Assembly (NCBI RefSeq): GCF_020150815.1
Contig: NZ_CP083723.1
Location: 2,232,001 to 2,296,000 of the forward strand
DNA from: Haloprofundus salilacus
GTDB taxonomy: Archaea > Halobacteriota > Halobacteria > Halobacteriales > Haloferacaceae
DNA: 64,000 nt
Direction: 5' to 3'
Notes under the pieces: generated by a model
What the model saw: only the letters and a program-made list of their open reading frames with translations
Database searches by the model: none
Told to the model about the DNA's origin: nothing
Shown: positions 52,592 to 61,764 of the stretch, one piece after another
Layout of the letters: each line of letters opens with the position of its first letter
Numbering within the stretch: the stretch's first letter is position 1
Translations under genes and position numbers: made by a program

Positions 52592-54340
52592 TCAGTCGGT
52601 GTAGTCGACCACGTCGCCGTTGACCGTGGTCGTCACGTCGCCGCCGAACGTCGACACGTCGATGATTTCGCCGTCGATAATCCAGTAGGCGTCGGTTCCG
52701 CCCACGACTTTCCCGAATATCGTACTGCCGTCGAGGCTGTCGTCTCCGTTGATCGATGCACCGGAGACGTCAGCCTTCAACACCGAGGCTGTGGTCTCGA
52801 CGATGTATCTCACCATTCCGTCGCTGTCCGCCGCGCGGTCGATGCGGAGGAGATTCACCCGCTGGCCGTTGACGAAGACATCCGCCTGGCCGTCGAGCGA
52901 GAGCGACGTGAGCTCTCCCTCGAAGGCGTACTCGTCGCGGCCGCCGGCGACGCCGCCAGTTGCGGTCGTCCCCGAGATCGAGTCTTCCTCGTCGAGTCCG
53001 TTGGCGCTCTCGATAGCACCAGAGACTGTCAGCGAGTAGGACGCTGACCCGCTGTAGCTACTGCCGTCGATGGCGAGCGTGTTCGGGAGTGAACTCCCAG
53101 AGCTGTCGTCTGAATCCGACGAACCGCCGAGCGTGTCGGGGTCGACGGGCTGATCGTCGATGAATGCTTCGAGCGCGCCGCTGTAGGTGAAGGCGGTGAT
53201 TTCGCCGTCGTACCAGAAACCGGGTAAGGAACTCGTCTTCGAGACGGTCCCGCTGGCGCTGCTTCCGTCGCTCGCGACCTGATAATCGGCCGTGTTTCCG
53301 CTGTCGTCGAGACGAATGTTGCTCGCCTCGAACTCGAAACTCGCCTCGCTGCCGTCGGCCGAGCGCAGCCAGAGGTAGTGTTCGCCTTCGGTCGTTCCGT
53401 CGTCAGTATCATCGTCATCGCCATCACCGGTACCGGAGTCACCGCCGGAGCCGCGCTCCCAGACGCGAACCCAGTCGACGAGCATCTCTTCGTCCCACGA
53501 GACGGACTTGTCGGTCTCACCGATGCGGTCGATGTGGAGACTCAACATCATGTACTGTGGGCCGCCGTTCGACATGGCGGTGAGCGCGTTGTCGTCGGTG
53601 AAGTCCGACACTTGCACGCCGTCGACGTAGTGACGGATGAAGCCGTCGCCCCACCAGCAACCGTAGATGTGGTAGTTCTCGGTGACGTCGTCGCCGGGTT
53701 CGTACCGTTCCTGCGAGTGAGTGTGCGTCGAGGAGTCGCCGGGTTCGGTCGACGTTGACCAGTGGAGCGTGTGCCGCGAGAGGTGGGTGTCGTCCCACCC
53801 GCTTCCGTCCTGCATCACTTCGACGAAGTCGATTTCGGGCGGCCACGCTTCCGTGTCCGGTTTCGACCAGAACGCCGGGAGGAACCCTTCGCGCTTGGGC
53901 ATCTTGATCTTCGCTTCCCAGTAGTGACCGGAACCGTACGCGGCGATGCCGCGGGTGTTCACCGCACCGGTCTGGATGTTGCTCCCGTCGTCGTGACTGG
54001 CAGAGAGACTGAGCTGATTGTTCTGAACGTTGACGTGCGAGGAGGTCACCGTCGCGGGGGAGTTGTTCTCGGTCGTCCCCCATCCGAAGCCGAGGTCCCA
54101 CTTCGAGGAGTCGAGCGACCCCGCGTCGAAGTAATCTTCGAAGACGATAGACCAGTTCTCGGGGTCCTGCGGGCCTCCCTCGTCGACTGCTGCCGCTGCC
54201 GTCGTCGAACCGAGGCCGAACCCGCCGAGCGCCACCGCGCCTGCGCCGGTCATCTTCAGGTAGTCACGCCGGGCCATCCCTGAGTTTACCTCTTTTTTTC
54301 TATGCTTTTCTTCTCTACTTTCTGAGTGTTCACGTGCCAT
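52592..54340 (-). CDS. Secreted GH16 hydrolase with three C-terminal beta repeats
   Basis: A 582-residue protein. Residues 1-21 are a charged extension, then a Tat signal ARRDYLKMTGAGAVALGG. The GH16 domain spans about residues 60-290 with catalytic PPEIDFVEVM. An acidic Gly/Asp/Thr linker follows. The C-terminal part has three repeats of about 80 residues: HYLWLRSADGS to AFIDD, NTLAIDGSSYS to VFVNGQ and NLLRIDRAADS to TTVNGD. Each shows a strand-rich design with xGSIxGxxxGGxDxYxxxGEI-like cores, probably glycan-binding modules. Possible start at ATG 54277. Confidence 0.9.
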   Translation of the reverse strand: MAREHSESREEKHRKKEVNSGMARRDYLKMTGAGAVALGGFGLGSTTAAAAVDEGGPQDPENWSIVFEDYFDAGSLDSSKWDLGFGWGTTENNSPATVTSSHVNVQNNQLSLSASHDDGSNIQTGAVNTRGIAAYGSGHYWEAKIKMPKREGFLPAFWSKPDTEAWPPEIDFVEVMQDGSGWDDTHLSRHTLHWSTSTEPGDSSTHTHSQERYEPGDDVTENYHIYGCWWGDGFIRHYVDGVQVSDFTDDNALTAMSNGGPQYMMLSLHIDRIGETDKSVSWDEEMLVDWVRVWERGSGGDSGTGDGDDDDTDDGTTEGEHYLWLRSADGSEASFEFEASNIRLDDSGNTADYQVASDGSSASGTVSKTSSLPGFWYDGEITAFTYSGALEAFIDDQPVDPDTLGGSSDSDDSSGSSLPNTLAIDGSSYSGSASYSLTVSGAIESANGLDEEDSISGTTATGGVAGGRDEYAFEGELTSLSLDGQADVFVNGQRVNLLRIDRAADSDGMVRYIVETTASVLKADVSGASINGDDSLDGSTIFGKVVGGTDAYWIIDGEIIDVSTFGGDVTTTVNGDVVDYTD

Positions 54341-54810
54341 GCGTCCACTTCGGTGACTATCAGTTTCTCATATAATACTTGCTATTTTGTAAGTGTTGAT
54401 TTCACTGTAGTTCTTTTGTACAAATTGTACGTCTAGCTCCGTAAACAGAAATAACTAGCAGAAATGGAGTCTAAAATTGAATAACCCAAATTCAAAATAG
54501 AAATACACCTGTTCTGATGTGTCTTCTACCGTATATGCGTTCAGAAAACGATCTTCACGACGAAATACTTAATATATCGTTCCCCTAGACAATTGCCGTA
54601 TCTGTGCCATAGCGGGCATAATAGGGCCAAATAGATTCGGAGAAATCGGCCCCAGTCCGAGGGGGAGAACTCGGAGGAATACACGCACACTATTCCGATT
54701 ATTGATATTAAATTAGCCACGACACCGACGTTCGGGGTAAGCGCTGACAGGAAAGGAAATACCAGAAAAGTAGAAAAACACATATCACAATTCAGACTAT
54801 TTATAGTGGT
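54341..54810. other. 470-bp AT-rich intergenic region
   Basis: No gene is supported. GC content is much lower than in coding DNA around it. It serves as promoter for GH16 (left) and the membrane hydrolase (right). A 13-bp palindrome lies at 54418-54430. There are several T-rich and A-rich runs and a TTTATAG element at 54799-54805 just before the next gene. Confidence 0.5.
54418..54430. promoter_or_regulatory. 13-bp palindrome GTACAAATTGTAC
   Basis: Perfect 6-bp inverted repeats (GTACAA and TTGTAC) around a central A. It lies 78 bp upstream of the GH16 ATG on the minus strand, in an operator-like position. No binding protein is known to me. Confidence 0.35.
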
Positions 54811-55368
54811 ATGTGGCCTTGGGGACACCTCGCTTTCGGCTATCTGTTATACACTACCTGGATACACCTAGTCCACCGCCGCTCGCCGACCGGTCTCGAA
54901 GCGCTCGCACTCGCGTTCGGCACACAGTTTCCGGACCTCGTCGACAAGCCGCTGGCGTGGACGTTCGGGGTTCTACCGAGCGGGCGGTCGCTCACTCACT
55001 CGCTCCTCGTTGCTGTCATCGTCATCGCCGGTGTCTTCGTGCTCCTCCGACGACGTGGCGTGGACGAGTACGCGGTAGCGTTCGGTATCGGGTACTTCTC
55101 TCATCTCGTCGGAGATTCGCTCAAACATCTACTCAGCGGTGAGTTCGAGATGCTCGCGTTTCTGCTCTATCCGATCACCTACACCGACTACGGCGTCGAA
55201 CAGGGATTTCTCTATCACCTCTCGGAACTTCGGTTGACGCAGTTTCTCGGCCCCGAGACGCTCGTCATCCTTCTCGTCGTCGCTATCTGGGTTCGGGACG
55301 GAACACCGGGTCCCGGAGCGCTCGTGCAGCTACTTGGGTGGACGTACCGTCGTCTCACCCGAACCTGA
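54811..55368 (+). CDS. Membrane-bound metal-dependent hydrolase (DUF457/YdjM-like)
   Basis: A 185-residue membrane protein with ATG 54811. Features of the YdjM/LexA-regulated inner-membrane hydrolases: N-terminal MWPWGHLAFGYLLYT, GTQFPDLVDKPLAWTFGVLPSGRSLTHSLL (metal-binding Asp, His), and GIGYFSHLVGDSLKHLLSG (second metal-ligand group). About four to five transmembrane helices. The family is assumed to hydrolyse a membrane-linked substrate, but none is established. Confidence 0.88.
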   Translation: MWPWGHLAFGYLLYTTWIHLVHRRSPTGLEALALAFGTQFPDLVDKPLAWTFGVLPSGRSLTHSLLVAVIVIAGVFVLLRRRGVDEYAVAFGIGYFSHLVGDSLKHLLSGEFEMLAFLLYPITYTDYGVEQGFLYHLSELRLTQFLGPETLVILLVVAIWVRDGTPGPGALVQLLGWTYRRLTRT

Positions 55369-55431
55369 GAAGACGTAACTCGGAGCGAGGAGGATACGAG
55401 CCGCGAACTCACGTTACCGGTATCGGCCGTA

Positions 55432-56241
55432 TTAGTCTCCTGTCGGAGTTCGGGCTGCGACGATGGTCGGCTCTTTGTCGGTTCTCGACACTGCCAGCGT
55501 CTCGGTCGTAAATCCAAATGATTCGAGCAGCGTCTGCAGCACGTCTCTGTTATGGTGCGCCTCCGCGTAGACAAGCCGGCAACGCTCCGACGAGAGTGAT
55601 TCTCGAAGCCCCTTGAGTACGTTGACGCCAGACCCTTGAACGTCCATTTTCACGACGGTCGGCGCAGGAATCTCGTTCTCCCGAACGAGTCTGTCGCCTG
55701 CGACCGTCTCGACGGGAAACGAAGTGAGTGGCTCGCCACTCGGATACACGGTGTCGAGAGAGCCGTGCTGCGCACCGGGAGACTCCGTGTCGTAGACGTA
55801 GAACTCCGTCTCTCGGCTCTCCGCGGCGAGTGGTCGAGTTTCGACTTCGGCGACGATATCGTTCGCCGCGAGGTTTACGCGCAATCGTTCGACGTTCGGC
55901 GGATAGGGCTCGAACGGGACGACTGTCCCGGTTCGTAGCTGATTGCCGACGAGACAGCTATAGATACCGATGGTCGCTCCGATGTCGTAGAACACGTCGT
56001 CTTCACGGATGTTTTTCAGGACGCGTTCTAACACCGCCTCTTCGTCCCAGATGCGGTTCTGAAGGCTGTTCCACTCGACGAACGTGGATGGTCGGAAGAC
56101 GGCCGAGGCGCCTCGGGTTCGGAGGGTGTACGTCGGGTCGGTGCGGAGGTACAGACCGACTGCCGACGTGTACGCTCGGCTTCCGTATTCGTATGCGGGC
56201 GTCCCCCAGAGGAGATCGCCGAGGGTGCCGATGAGCGCCAT
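55432..56241 (-). CDS. FkbM family methyltransferase
   Basis: A 269-residue protein with ATG 56241. SAM-binding motif DDVFYDIGATIGIYSCLVG (near 82), followed by VVPFEPYPPNVERLRVNLAANDI and APTVVKMDVQGSGVNVLKGL. FkbM enzymes O-methylate sugars or other small molecules. In a glycan locus it likely caps or decorates sugars. Two transcription units diverge from this region: the methyltransferase and the ATP-grasp ligase. Confidence 0.9.
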   Translation of the reverse strand: MALIGTLGDLLWGTPAYEYGSRAYTSAVGLYLRTDPTYTLRTRGASAVFRPSTFVEWNSLQNRIWDEEAVLERVLKNIREDDVFYDIGATIGIYSCLVGNQLRTGTVVPFEPYPPNVERLRVNLAANDIVAEVETRPLAAESRETEFYVYDTESPGAQHGSLDTVYPSGEPLTSFPVETVAGDRLVRENEIPAPTVVKMDVQGSGVNVLKGLRESLSSERCRLVYAEAHHNRDVLQTLLESFGFTTETLAVSRTDKEPTIVAARTPTGD

Positions 56242-56438
56242 ACGCTCGAACTACCTCGGACAGACCCATAACTTGTTTGACAATAAAACGAAGGCAAATG
56301 GATACGAGAAATTCATTTTTGATGTCCGGAGAGAGATTCTGAGAACGTATCTTGAGGCATTAGGGTTCAGAGAGAGAAGACAGTACGATCTCTGGCACAA
56401 TACCTTGATATCTTGTCAGGTTGTGGTGTCCGTAGCTC
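56242..56438. other. 197-bp AT-rich promoter region between divergent genes
   Basis: No gene. Rich in A/T with no coding bias. It separates the FkbM gene (minus strand) from the ATP-grasp gene (plus strand). The TTGATATCTTG at 56406-56416 is a possible promoter element for the latter. Confidence 0.4.
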
Positions 56439-57779
56439 ATGACGTCTTCGAGATTCAGGAACGAAGAGGGGAGAGACAGTCGATCGATAGTCATCCCCGC
56501 TAACCAGTCAGTGCACGCTGTGGGCTGCGTTCGCTCGCTCGGCCCCCGTGGCGTCCGTACGATCGTCGTCTCCGACGACAGGACGGTTCCGGCAGCATAC
56601 TCACGATACTGTGACGAAGCAATCGCCGTCCCGTCCCCGCACGATGACCTCCTGGCATACGCTCGGGCCCTGCTGACACTAGCAAAGCGGCCGGACGTGG
56701 CGACGATCGTGCCAACTCGCGAAGAGGACACGTACGTTCTCTCGAAGTATCGCTCGGAGTTCGAACCGCACGTCACTGGCCTGTGGCCGCCGTACGAGTC
56801 ACTGGCGATAGCCCAAGACGGCTACCGCTTGGCGAAGGCCGCCGAAGAGGTCGACATACCGGTTCCGAAGACGGAATTGCTGGACGATGTCGACGACTGG
56901 AATCGAGAACTCATCGTCAAGCAGCGGTACGCGATACTGACCTCCGACTACACCGACTCGCTCGCCGAACACGAGTGCGAAGGTGGCGGACAGGAGCCCA
57001 TCTATCTCGAAACGAGCGTCGAACCGGACAAGGTGGCGATCACCGAGGCGTTTCTCGGCGAGACGCCGATCGTTCAGGAGTGTACGTGGGGAACCGAGTA
57101 CTCTTACAGAGCGTTGTTCGACCACGGCGAACCGGTTGCGACGAGTCTCCGAAAACAGATTCGAGGCAAGACGTACGCCGGAGGTGCGAGCGTCTACCGG
57201 GAGATGACACACGACGAAACGGTCGAAGGGCACGGGAGACGGTTGCTCGAACATCTCGACTGGCACGGTCTTGCCACGGTACAGTTCATGAAAGACCGAG
57301 AGACAGGCGAGTTCAAACTCCTCGAGATCAACCCCCGTATCTGGGGGTCAATCCTCCTCGACGTTCGAGCGGGAGCGGACTACCCGTACAACTACTGGCT
57401 GCTCGCAACCGGACAGAGAGACCGTATCGACCCGACGTACGAGGTCGGCGTCGCGAGCCACCTGCTGTTCGGGGAACTCAAATATCTTTCGAGCGTCCTA
57501 CGAGACGATTTCCCGAACGTCGAACGCCCGACGTTTGCGGAGGCGCTCCGAGAGGTGGGCAGTTCGTTGTACCACCAGCCGAATTTCGATTATCTGAATC
57601 TCAGAGACCCGCGACCGTTCGCGCACGGCGTACTCAACACGCTCAGCATCGAGGAGACCGTGAGACGGCTACGGGGGGCCGACGCCGACGAGGAGCTCCC
57701 GGAGACGCAGTCACTCACTGACGACAGCCTCCCGGTGGAGACGACGGACCAACGGATGACGTCGAACAGGAGCAACTAA
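56439..57779 (+). CDS. ATP-grasp domain ligase
   Basis: A 446-residue protein with ATG 56439. The pre-ATP Rossmann half starts RSIVIPANQSVHAVGCVRSLGPRGVRTIVVSDD; the ATP-grasp half includes ELIVKQRYAILTS, ETPIVQECTWGTEYSYRALFDHG and the metal motif FKLLEINPRIWGSILLDVR near residue 300. The C-terminal 60 residues are charged and less conserved-looking. It is similar in layout to the ligase at 17579. It may ligate an amine or amino acid to a carboxyl group on a sugar or lipid. The flippase gene starts 3 bp after its stop. Confidence 0.88.
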   Translation: MTSSRFRNEEGRDSRSIVIPANQSVHAVGCVRSLGPRGVRTIVVSDDRTVPAAYSRYCDEAIAVPSPHDDLLAYARALLTLAKRPDVATIVPTREEDTYVLSKYRSEFEPHVTGLWPPYESLAIAQDGYRLAKAAEEVDIPVPKTELLDDVDDWNRELIVKQRYAILTSDYTDSLAEHECEGGGQEPIYLETSVEPDKVAITEAFLGETPIVQECTWGTEYSYRALFDHGEPVATSLRKQIRGKTYAGGASVYREMTHDETVEGHGRRLLEHLDWHGLATVQFMKDRETGEFKLLEINPRIWGSILLDVRAGADYPYNYWLLATGQRDRIDPTYEVGVASHLLFGELKYLSSVLRDDFPNVERPTFAEALREVGSSLYHQPNFDYLNLRDPRPFAHGVLNTLSIEETVRRLRGADADEELPETQSLTDDSLPVETTDQRMTSNRSN

Positions 57780-57782
57780 TCC

Positions 57783-59213
57783 GTGGACCTCGGTCGTTCG
57801 AGTTTCAGTCTCTTCCTCTCGAAGACGGGGATGGGAATCCTCATGTTCGGAGGGATCCTCTACTTCGCTCGGACGCTCGACGCCACACAGATGGGGATCT
57901 TCTTCCTGTTTTTCGCGGTTCAGGGACTGTTGTCCATCCCTGCGGACCTCGGTCTCAGGAGCGCACTCGAAAAACGATTGAGCGAGGGCGGAGACCTTGA
58001 CGAGATACTCGGGTCTGCACTTGCGTTGAAACTCGGGTTACTTGCGGTCGTCGGAACGGTGATTTTTCTCGCGCAGGGGCCAATCAACCGCTACTTCGGC
58101 GCAAATTTGGCGATGTTTCTCATCATCACAGTGATCCTTCGGGAACTCTCGCTGTTCTACATCCACGCCGTTCGCGGTGAACTGCGCGTCGGCGAGACTG
58201 CACCGATCGAGTTCACGCGACGACTCACGTGGGTGGGAATCGGTGCGTACCTCGTCAGCACTGGATACGGTGTCGAAGGTATCGTCATGGCGCTCATCTG
58301 TAGCTCGCTTGTCTCGCTCATGTGGGCGTACACTAAGTGCAACGTCGGTATCGGGCGACCAAGCCGTGGACACATTGAATCATTGTTCGCGTTCTCGAAA
58401 TACGACACGGTGAACTCTATCGGTGGACACGTCTACCAGTGGATGGACACGGCGATCATCGGATTCTTCCTCGCGTCGTCTTTCGTCAGCGCGTACGAGA
58501 TCGCGTGGCAGGTGACGCTCCTCGTGTTGATGTTGAGCAACTCCATCTCGCTGACGCTCTTTCCGCAGATCAGCCAGTGGAACGCGAGCGCCTCGACGAA
58601 CCAGATCGAGTCGACCATCTCGACGGCCATCGGGTTCGCCACCTTCATTTCGATTCCCGCAATCGTCGGATCGGCCATCTATGCGACCGAGATACTCCGA
58701 TACACGTTCGGCCCCGAATACACCATCGCGGCGACGGTACTCGTCGTCCTCATGGTGGAGAAACTGTTCCAGTCGTTCAACGACATTATCGGTATCTCGG
58801 TCCGTGCAATCGATCGGCCGGACCTCGCCGCCCGAGCGACGGTTGTCTCCATCGGTATCAATCTCGTACTCAGCCCGGTGCTTCTGCTGAGCATCGGATT
58901 GGTCGGTGCCGCACTCGCGACGCTGCTCTCGTGGTTGGTCAACACGCTGCTTCACCTGCGTTACCTGAAGCAACACGTTACGGTCCAGATCCCGTTCAGA
59001 CTCGTCGGATGGTACGCGCTCTCGTCCGTACTGATGGGCATCACGCTGGCGGCCGTGAAATCTGCAGTTCCGGTCGACGGGATACTGATTCTCCTCGTAC
59101 AGATTGCGCTTGGTGCCGCGCTGTACGTCGGGTTCTCGACGGTCATCCCGGAGGTCAGAAACCGGATAATTATCCCGAGCGTCCGGATGTTCGATCTCCC
59201 GGTCGGACGATGA
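57783..59213 (+). CDS. Oligosaccharide flippase (Wzx-like, MOP superfamily)
   Basis: A 476-residue protein from GTG 57783 with about 12-14 transmembrane helices. MOP/Wzx features: SFSLFLSKTGMGILMFGGILYFARTL, SALEKRLSEGG and GNYGVEGIVMAL-like helices; the C-terminal polysaccharide-synthesis helices IPFRLVGWYALSSVLMGI and AALYVGFSTVIPEV are evident. It would flip a lipid-linked oligosaccharide across the membrane. It is 3 bp from the ATP-grasp gene, so the two are co-transcribed. Confidence 0.92.
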   Translation: MDLGRSSFSLFLSKTGMGILMFGGILYFARTLDATQMGIFFLFFAVQGLLSIPADLGLRSALEKRLSEGGDLDEILGSALALKLGLLAVVGTVIFLAQGPINRYFGANLAMFLIITVILRELSLFYIHAVRGELRVGETAPIEFTRRLTWVGIGAYLVSTGYGVEGIVMALICSSLVSLMWAYTKCNVGIGRPSRGHIESLFAFSKYDTVNSIGGHVYQWMDTAIIGFFLASSFVSAYEIAWQVTLLVLMLSNSISLTLFPQISQWNASASTNQIESTISTAIGFATFISIPAIVGSAIYATEILRYTFGPEYTIAATVLVVLMVEKLFQSFNDIIGISVRAIDRPDLAARATVVSIGINLVLSPVLLLSIGLVGAALATLLSWLVNTLLHLRYLKQHVTVQIPFRLVGWYALSSVLMGITLAAVKSAVPVDGILILLVQIALGAALYVGFSTVIPEVRNRIIIPSVRMFDLPVGR

Positions 59214-59415
59214 GTCCACGTTCGCCCCTTTGAGACCGCCTCTCGGTCGAACGAACGCCGAACTACATCTCCAAAAAGATAGTCAAATTGACAGGGAGTA
59301 ACATCTCAACTGAACAAGATATATCTCACTCTCTCTGGTAGGCACAATCGCGTAATTTACCGTACCCGTCTGTCAGGCGAAGTATCCTGAGCTGAGGGTA
59401 GAACAGATACGATTC

Positions 59416-61644
59416 ATGACGCTAAATGTCACGCAAACTGAGAGGATGGTCGGATGGGGACCGACCGTAGTTGGTACAGTCGTCGTTGCAGTTCTCGCCG
59501 TGTTCTGGGTGGCACTGCAGTGGCCAACAAGCGGTTTCGTCGTCGCGAGCGTGCGAATCGTCACGGGCCTCGCGCTCCTCCTGATCGTCCCGGGGGCGTT
59601 GACCGCTCACCTCTGTCAGAGACGAGCGAGTACGTCCGGAACGTTCGCGCTCGTCTCTGTCGCGGTGAGTCTCGCAGTTCTAGGGGTTCTGACGCCCGCG
59701 GCGGCCGTCGTCCTTCCGCTTTTGGGCATCGACGCACCGTTGTCTCCGTTCCCGCTCGCCGTCCTCCTCACGCTCGTAATCGGTGTACTCACGGGGTTAG
59801 TGTACCACACAGACACGGTGTTTTCGATGAGGCGTATCGACCTCCAAGCGCCCGTACCGGTGCTGTTTACCATCTTCGCACTCCCCGGACTCGCGGCCGT
59901 CTCCGCGACGGCGATGAATCGGTTCGATACCAACGTCGGGATGTTCGTCTTCGTCGGCGTCGTTTCGCTCCTGGTCATCGCCACAGCACTGCGAGTAATT
60001 CCGTCCAACATCTATCCGGTACTGGTGTTCGCAATCGCCTTCTCGACGCTCTTGCACCGCAATCTACTCACGAACCACGTCGTCGGTGCAGACATTCAAG
60101 GAGTGTACTTCGCCGCTGAACTCGTCGGCAGGACCCACCAGTGGTCGCCCGAGATGGGTGGCGTTTCGCTGGCTCTTCCGGTCGTCACGACCGTTCCGTC
60201 GACGATTTCTCTGCTCACGGGACTAGAGCTCACGACAACGTTCAAAGTCGTCTACGCGTTCTTGTTCGCCCTCGTCCCAGTGGGCGTGTTCTATCTGTCG
60301 AGAGAGATATTCGACGAGGATATCGGATTCTTCGGTGCGATGTTTTTCGTGTTCTATCACGGTTCGTTCTACTTCACGCCTGGAAAACAACTGATCTCGG
60401 AGTTGTTCGTCGTCACCCTGCTGTGGCTGTTCGTCCACCACGGGTTCGACACGCTCTCACGAAAAGCGGTGGCGGCATTGCTCGCTACCGGCCTCATCTT
60501 CTCCCACTACGGCATGAGCTACGTCTTGGGACTCTCACTGCTCGTCGCGTGGGTCGCTCTCACCGTGTTGCGGGGTGTCCAACCGCGAGCGACTCACCGC
60601 CTCTCGGTGACGTATCCGCTCTTTCTGCTCGGAGGAGCGACGGCGTGGTACAGCTACGCTTCCGACGAACTCACGGCCACGTTAGCGTCTATTCCGGCGT
60701 CTCTGGCGTCGCAAGTATCACTAGTGCTCACGTCGGGGACGGTCTCGCAGTCGGGAACCAGTTACGTCTCCCAGCAATCGGCGCTCCTCGAGAGTCTGCA
60801 GCTCTATTTGTACATCCTGTTCACCGTTCTGTTGACGATCGGTATCGGGTGGTGCGTAATTATCCACCTCCGAACTGCGCTCCGGGGGAACAAACCGCAG
60901 TACATCGAGTATACGGCGATTGCGGTGCCCGTTTTCGTCTTCCTCGCGTCCTCGTACTTCTTGACGATCAATCTCTGGGCAGATCGGGCGTATCAACTGG
61001 CGCTCGTCGTCCTCGCACCGTTCACGGCGTTCGGATTCTTCGTCGTATTTCGCACGGTCTTCCGACTCGCGAAACGGTGGTCTCTCCGCCCCGCGAACAG
61101 TTCTGTACGAGGAACGCAGTGGGTGATATTGGCGGTACTCCTCGTCTCGCTGCTCGCGTTCAACGCTGGTGCGGTCTTCTCACTCGCCGGCGAGTCACAC
61201 ACCTCGACGTTCAATCCGAACGCCCACGACCTGGCGTTTAGCCAGCAGGAACGAGCCGGAGTTCAGTGGATAGAGAGTAACGGCCCTGTAGACGGCGGAA
61301 CCGAGTACCTGCCCACTCCGGACGGCGCGCCGGGCCAAACGCCCATCTACACGGACTCCGTGACGAACCAACTGTTTCGGTCGGAACTCCCCTCAAACTA
61401 CTATAACACTGATACCGTACTTCTGAAGAGCGATCAGCAACCGACTCTCGATCCGAACCAGATCGACGACGGCTACGTCTTCATTCGAGAACGGAGTGTT
61501 GATGCGGAAAGCCCCCCAAACGAGGTGCAGGTTTCGGAACTCACTCCGAGAGAGCGGCGTCTCCTCACGAGCTCGGATAACGTCGTCTACAGCAACGGTG
61601 CAGTAACTGTCGTCCGATCGGAACGCCGCGACACCTCGTCGTAA
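59416..61644 (+). CDS. Large polytopic membrane protein (DUF2206-like)
   Basis: A 742-residue protein with at least 13-15 hydrophobic helices over residues 1-600 and a C-terminal extracellular domain (SFNPNAHDLAFSQQERAGVQWIESNGPVDGGTEY, TDTVLLKSDQQPTL). The sequence is consistent with haloarchaeal DUF2206-type proteins and the GT-C-like polytopic transferases, which might use lipid-linked donors. I cannot assign the activity. Loop H-x-x-D features such as NLLTNHVVGADIQGVY may be functional. ATG at 59416. Confidence 0.75.
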   Translation: MTLNVTQTERMVGWGPTVVGTVVVAVLAVFWVALQWPTSGFVVASVRIVTGLALLLIVPGALTAHLCQRRASTSGTFALVSVAVSLAVLGVLTPAAAVVLPLLGIDAPLSPFPLAVLLTLVIGVLTGLVYHTDTVFSMRRIDLQAPVPVLFTIFALPGLAAVSATAMNRFDTNVGMFVFVGVVSLLVIATALRVIPSNIYPVLVFAIAFSTLLHRNLLTNHVVGADIQGVYFAAELVGRTHQWSPEMGGVSLALPVVTTVPSTISLLTGLELTTTFKVVYAFLFALVPVGVFYLSREIFDEDIGFFGAMFFVFYHGSFYFTPGKQLISELFVVTLLWLFVHHGFDTLSRKAVAALLATGLIFSHYGMSYVLGLSLLVAWVALTVLRGVQPRATHRLSVTYPLFLLGGATAWYSYASDELTATLASIPASLASQVSLVLTSGTVSQSGTSYVSQQSALLESLQLYLYILFTVLLTIGIGWCVIIHLRTALRGNKPQYIEYTAIAVPVFVFLASSYFLTINLWADRAYQLALVVLAPFTAFGFFVVFRTVFRLAKRWSLRPANSSVRGTQWVILAVLLVSLLAFNAGAVFSLAGESHTSTFNPNAHDLAFSQQERAGVQWIESNGPVDGGTEYLPTPDGAPGQTPIYTDSVTNQLFRSELPSNYYNTDTVLLKSDQQPTLDPNQIDDGYVFIRERSVDAESPPNEVQVSELTPRERRLLTSSDNVVYSNGAVTVVRSERRDTSS

Positions 61645-61764
61645 CCCGAGAGGTCCGCTCCGGAGGCGCGTAAGTCGGACATCGACAGTCTCCAGAGTCC
61701 GAGAAATCGTCAGTCAGCGAACACTCATGGTTCTCGGTGCTGTTCTCTTCGACGGTGTCAGAAT

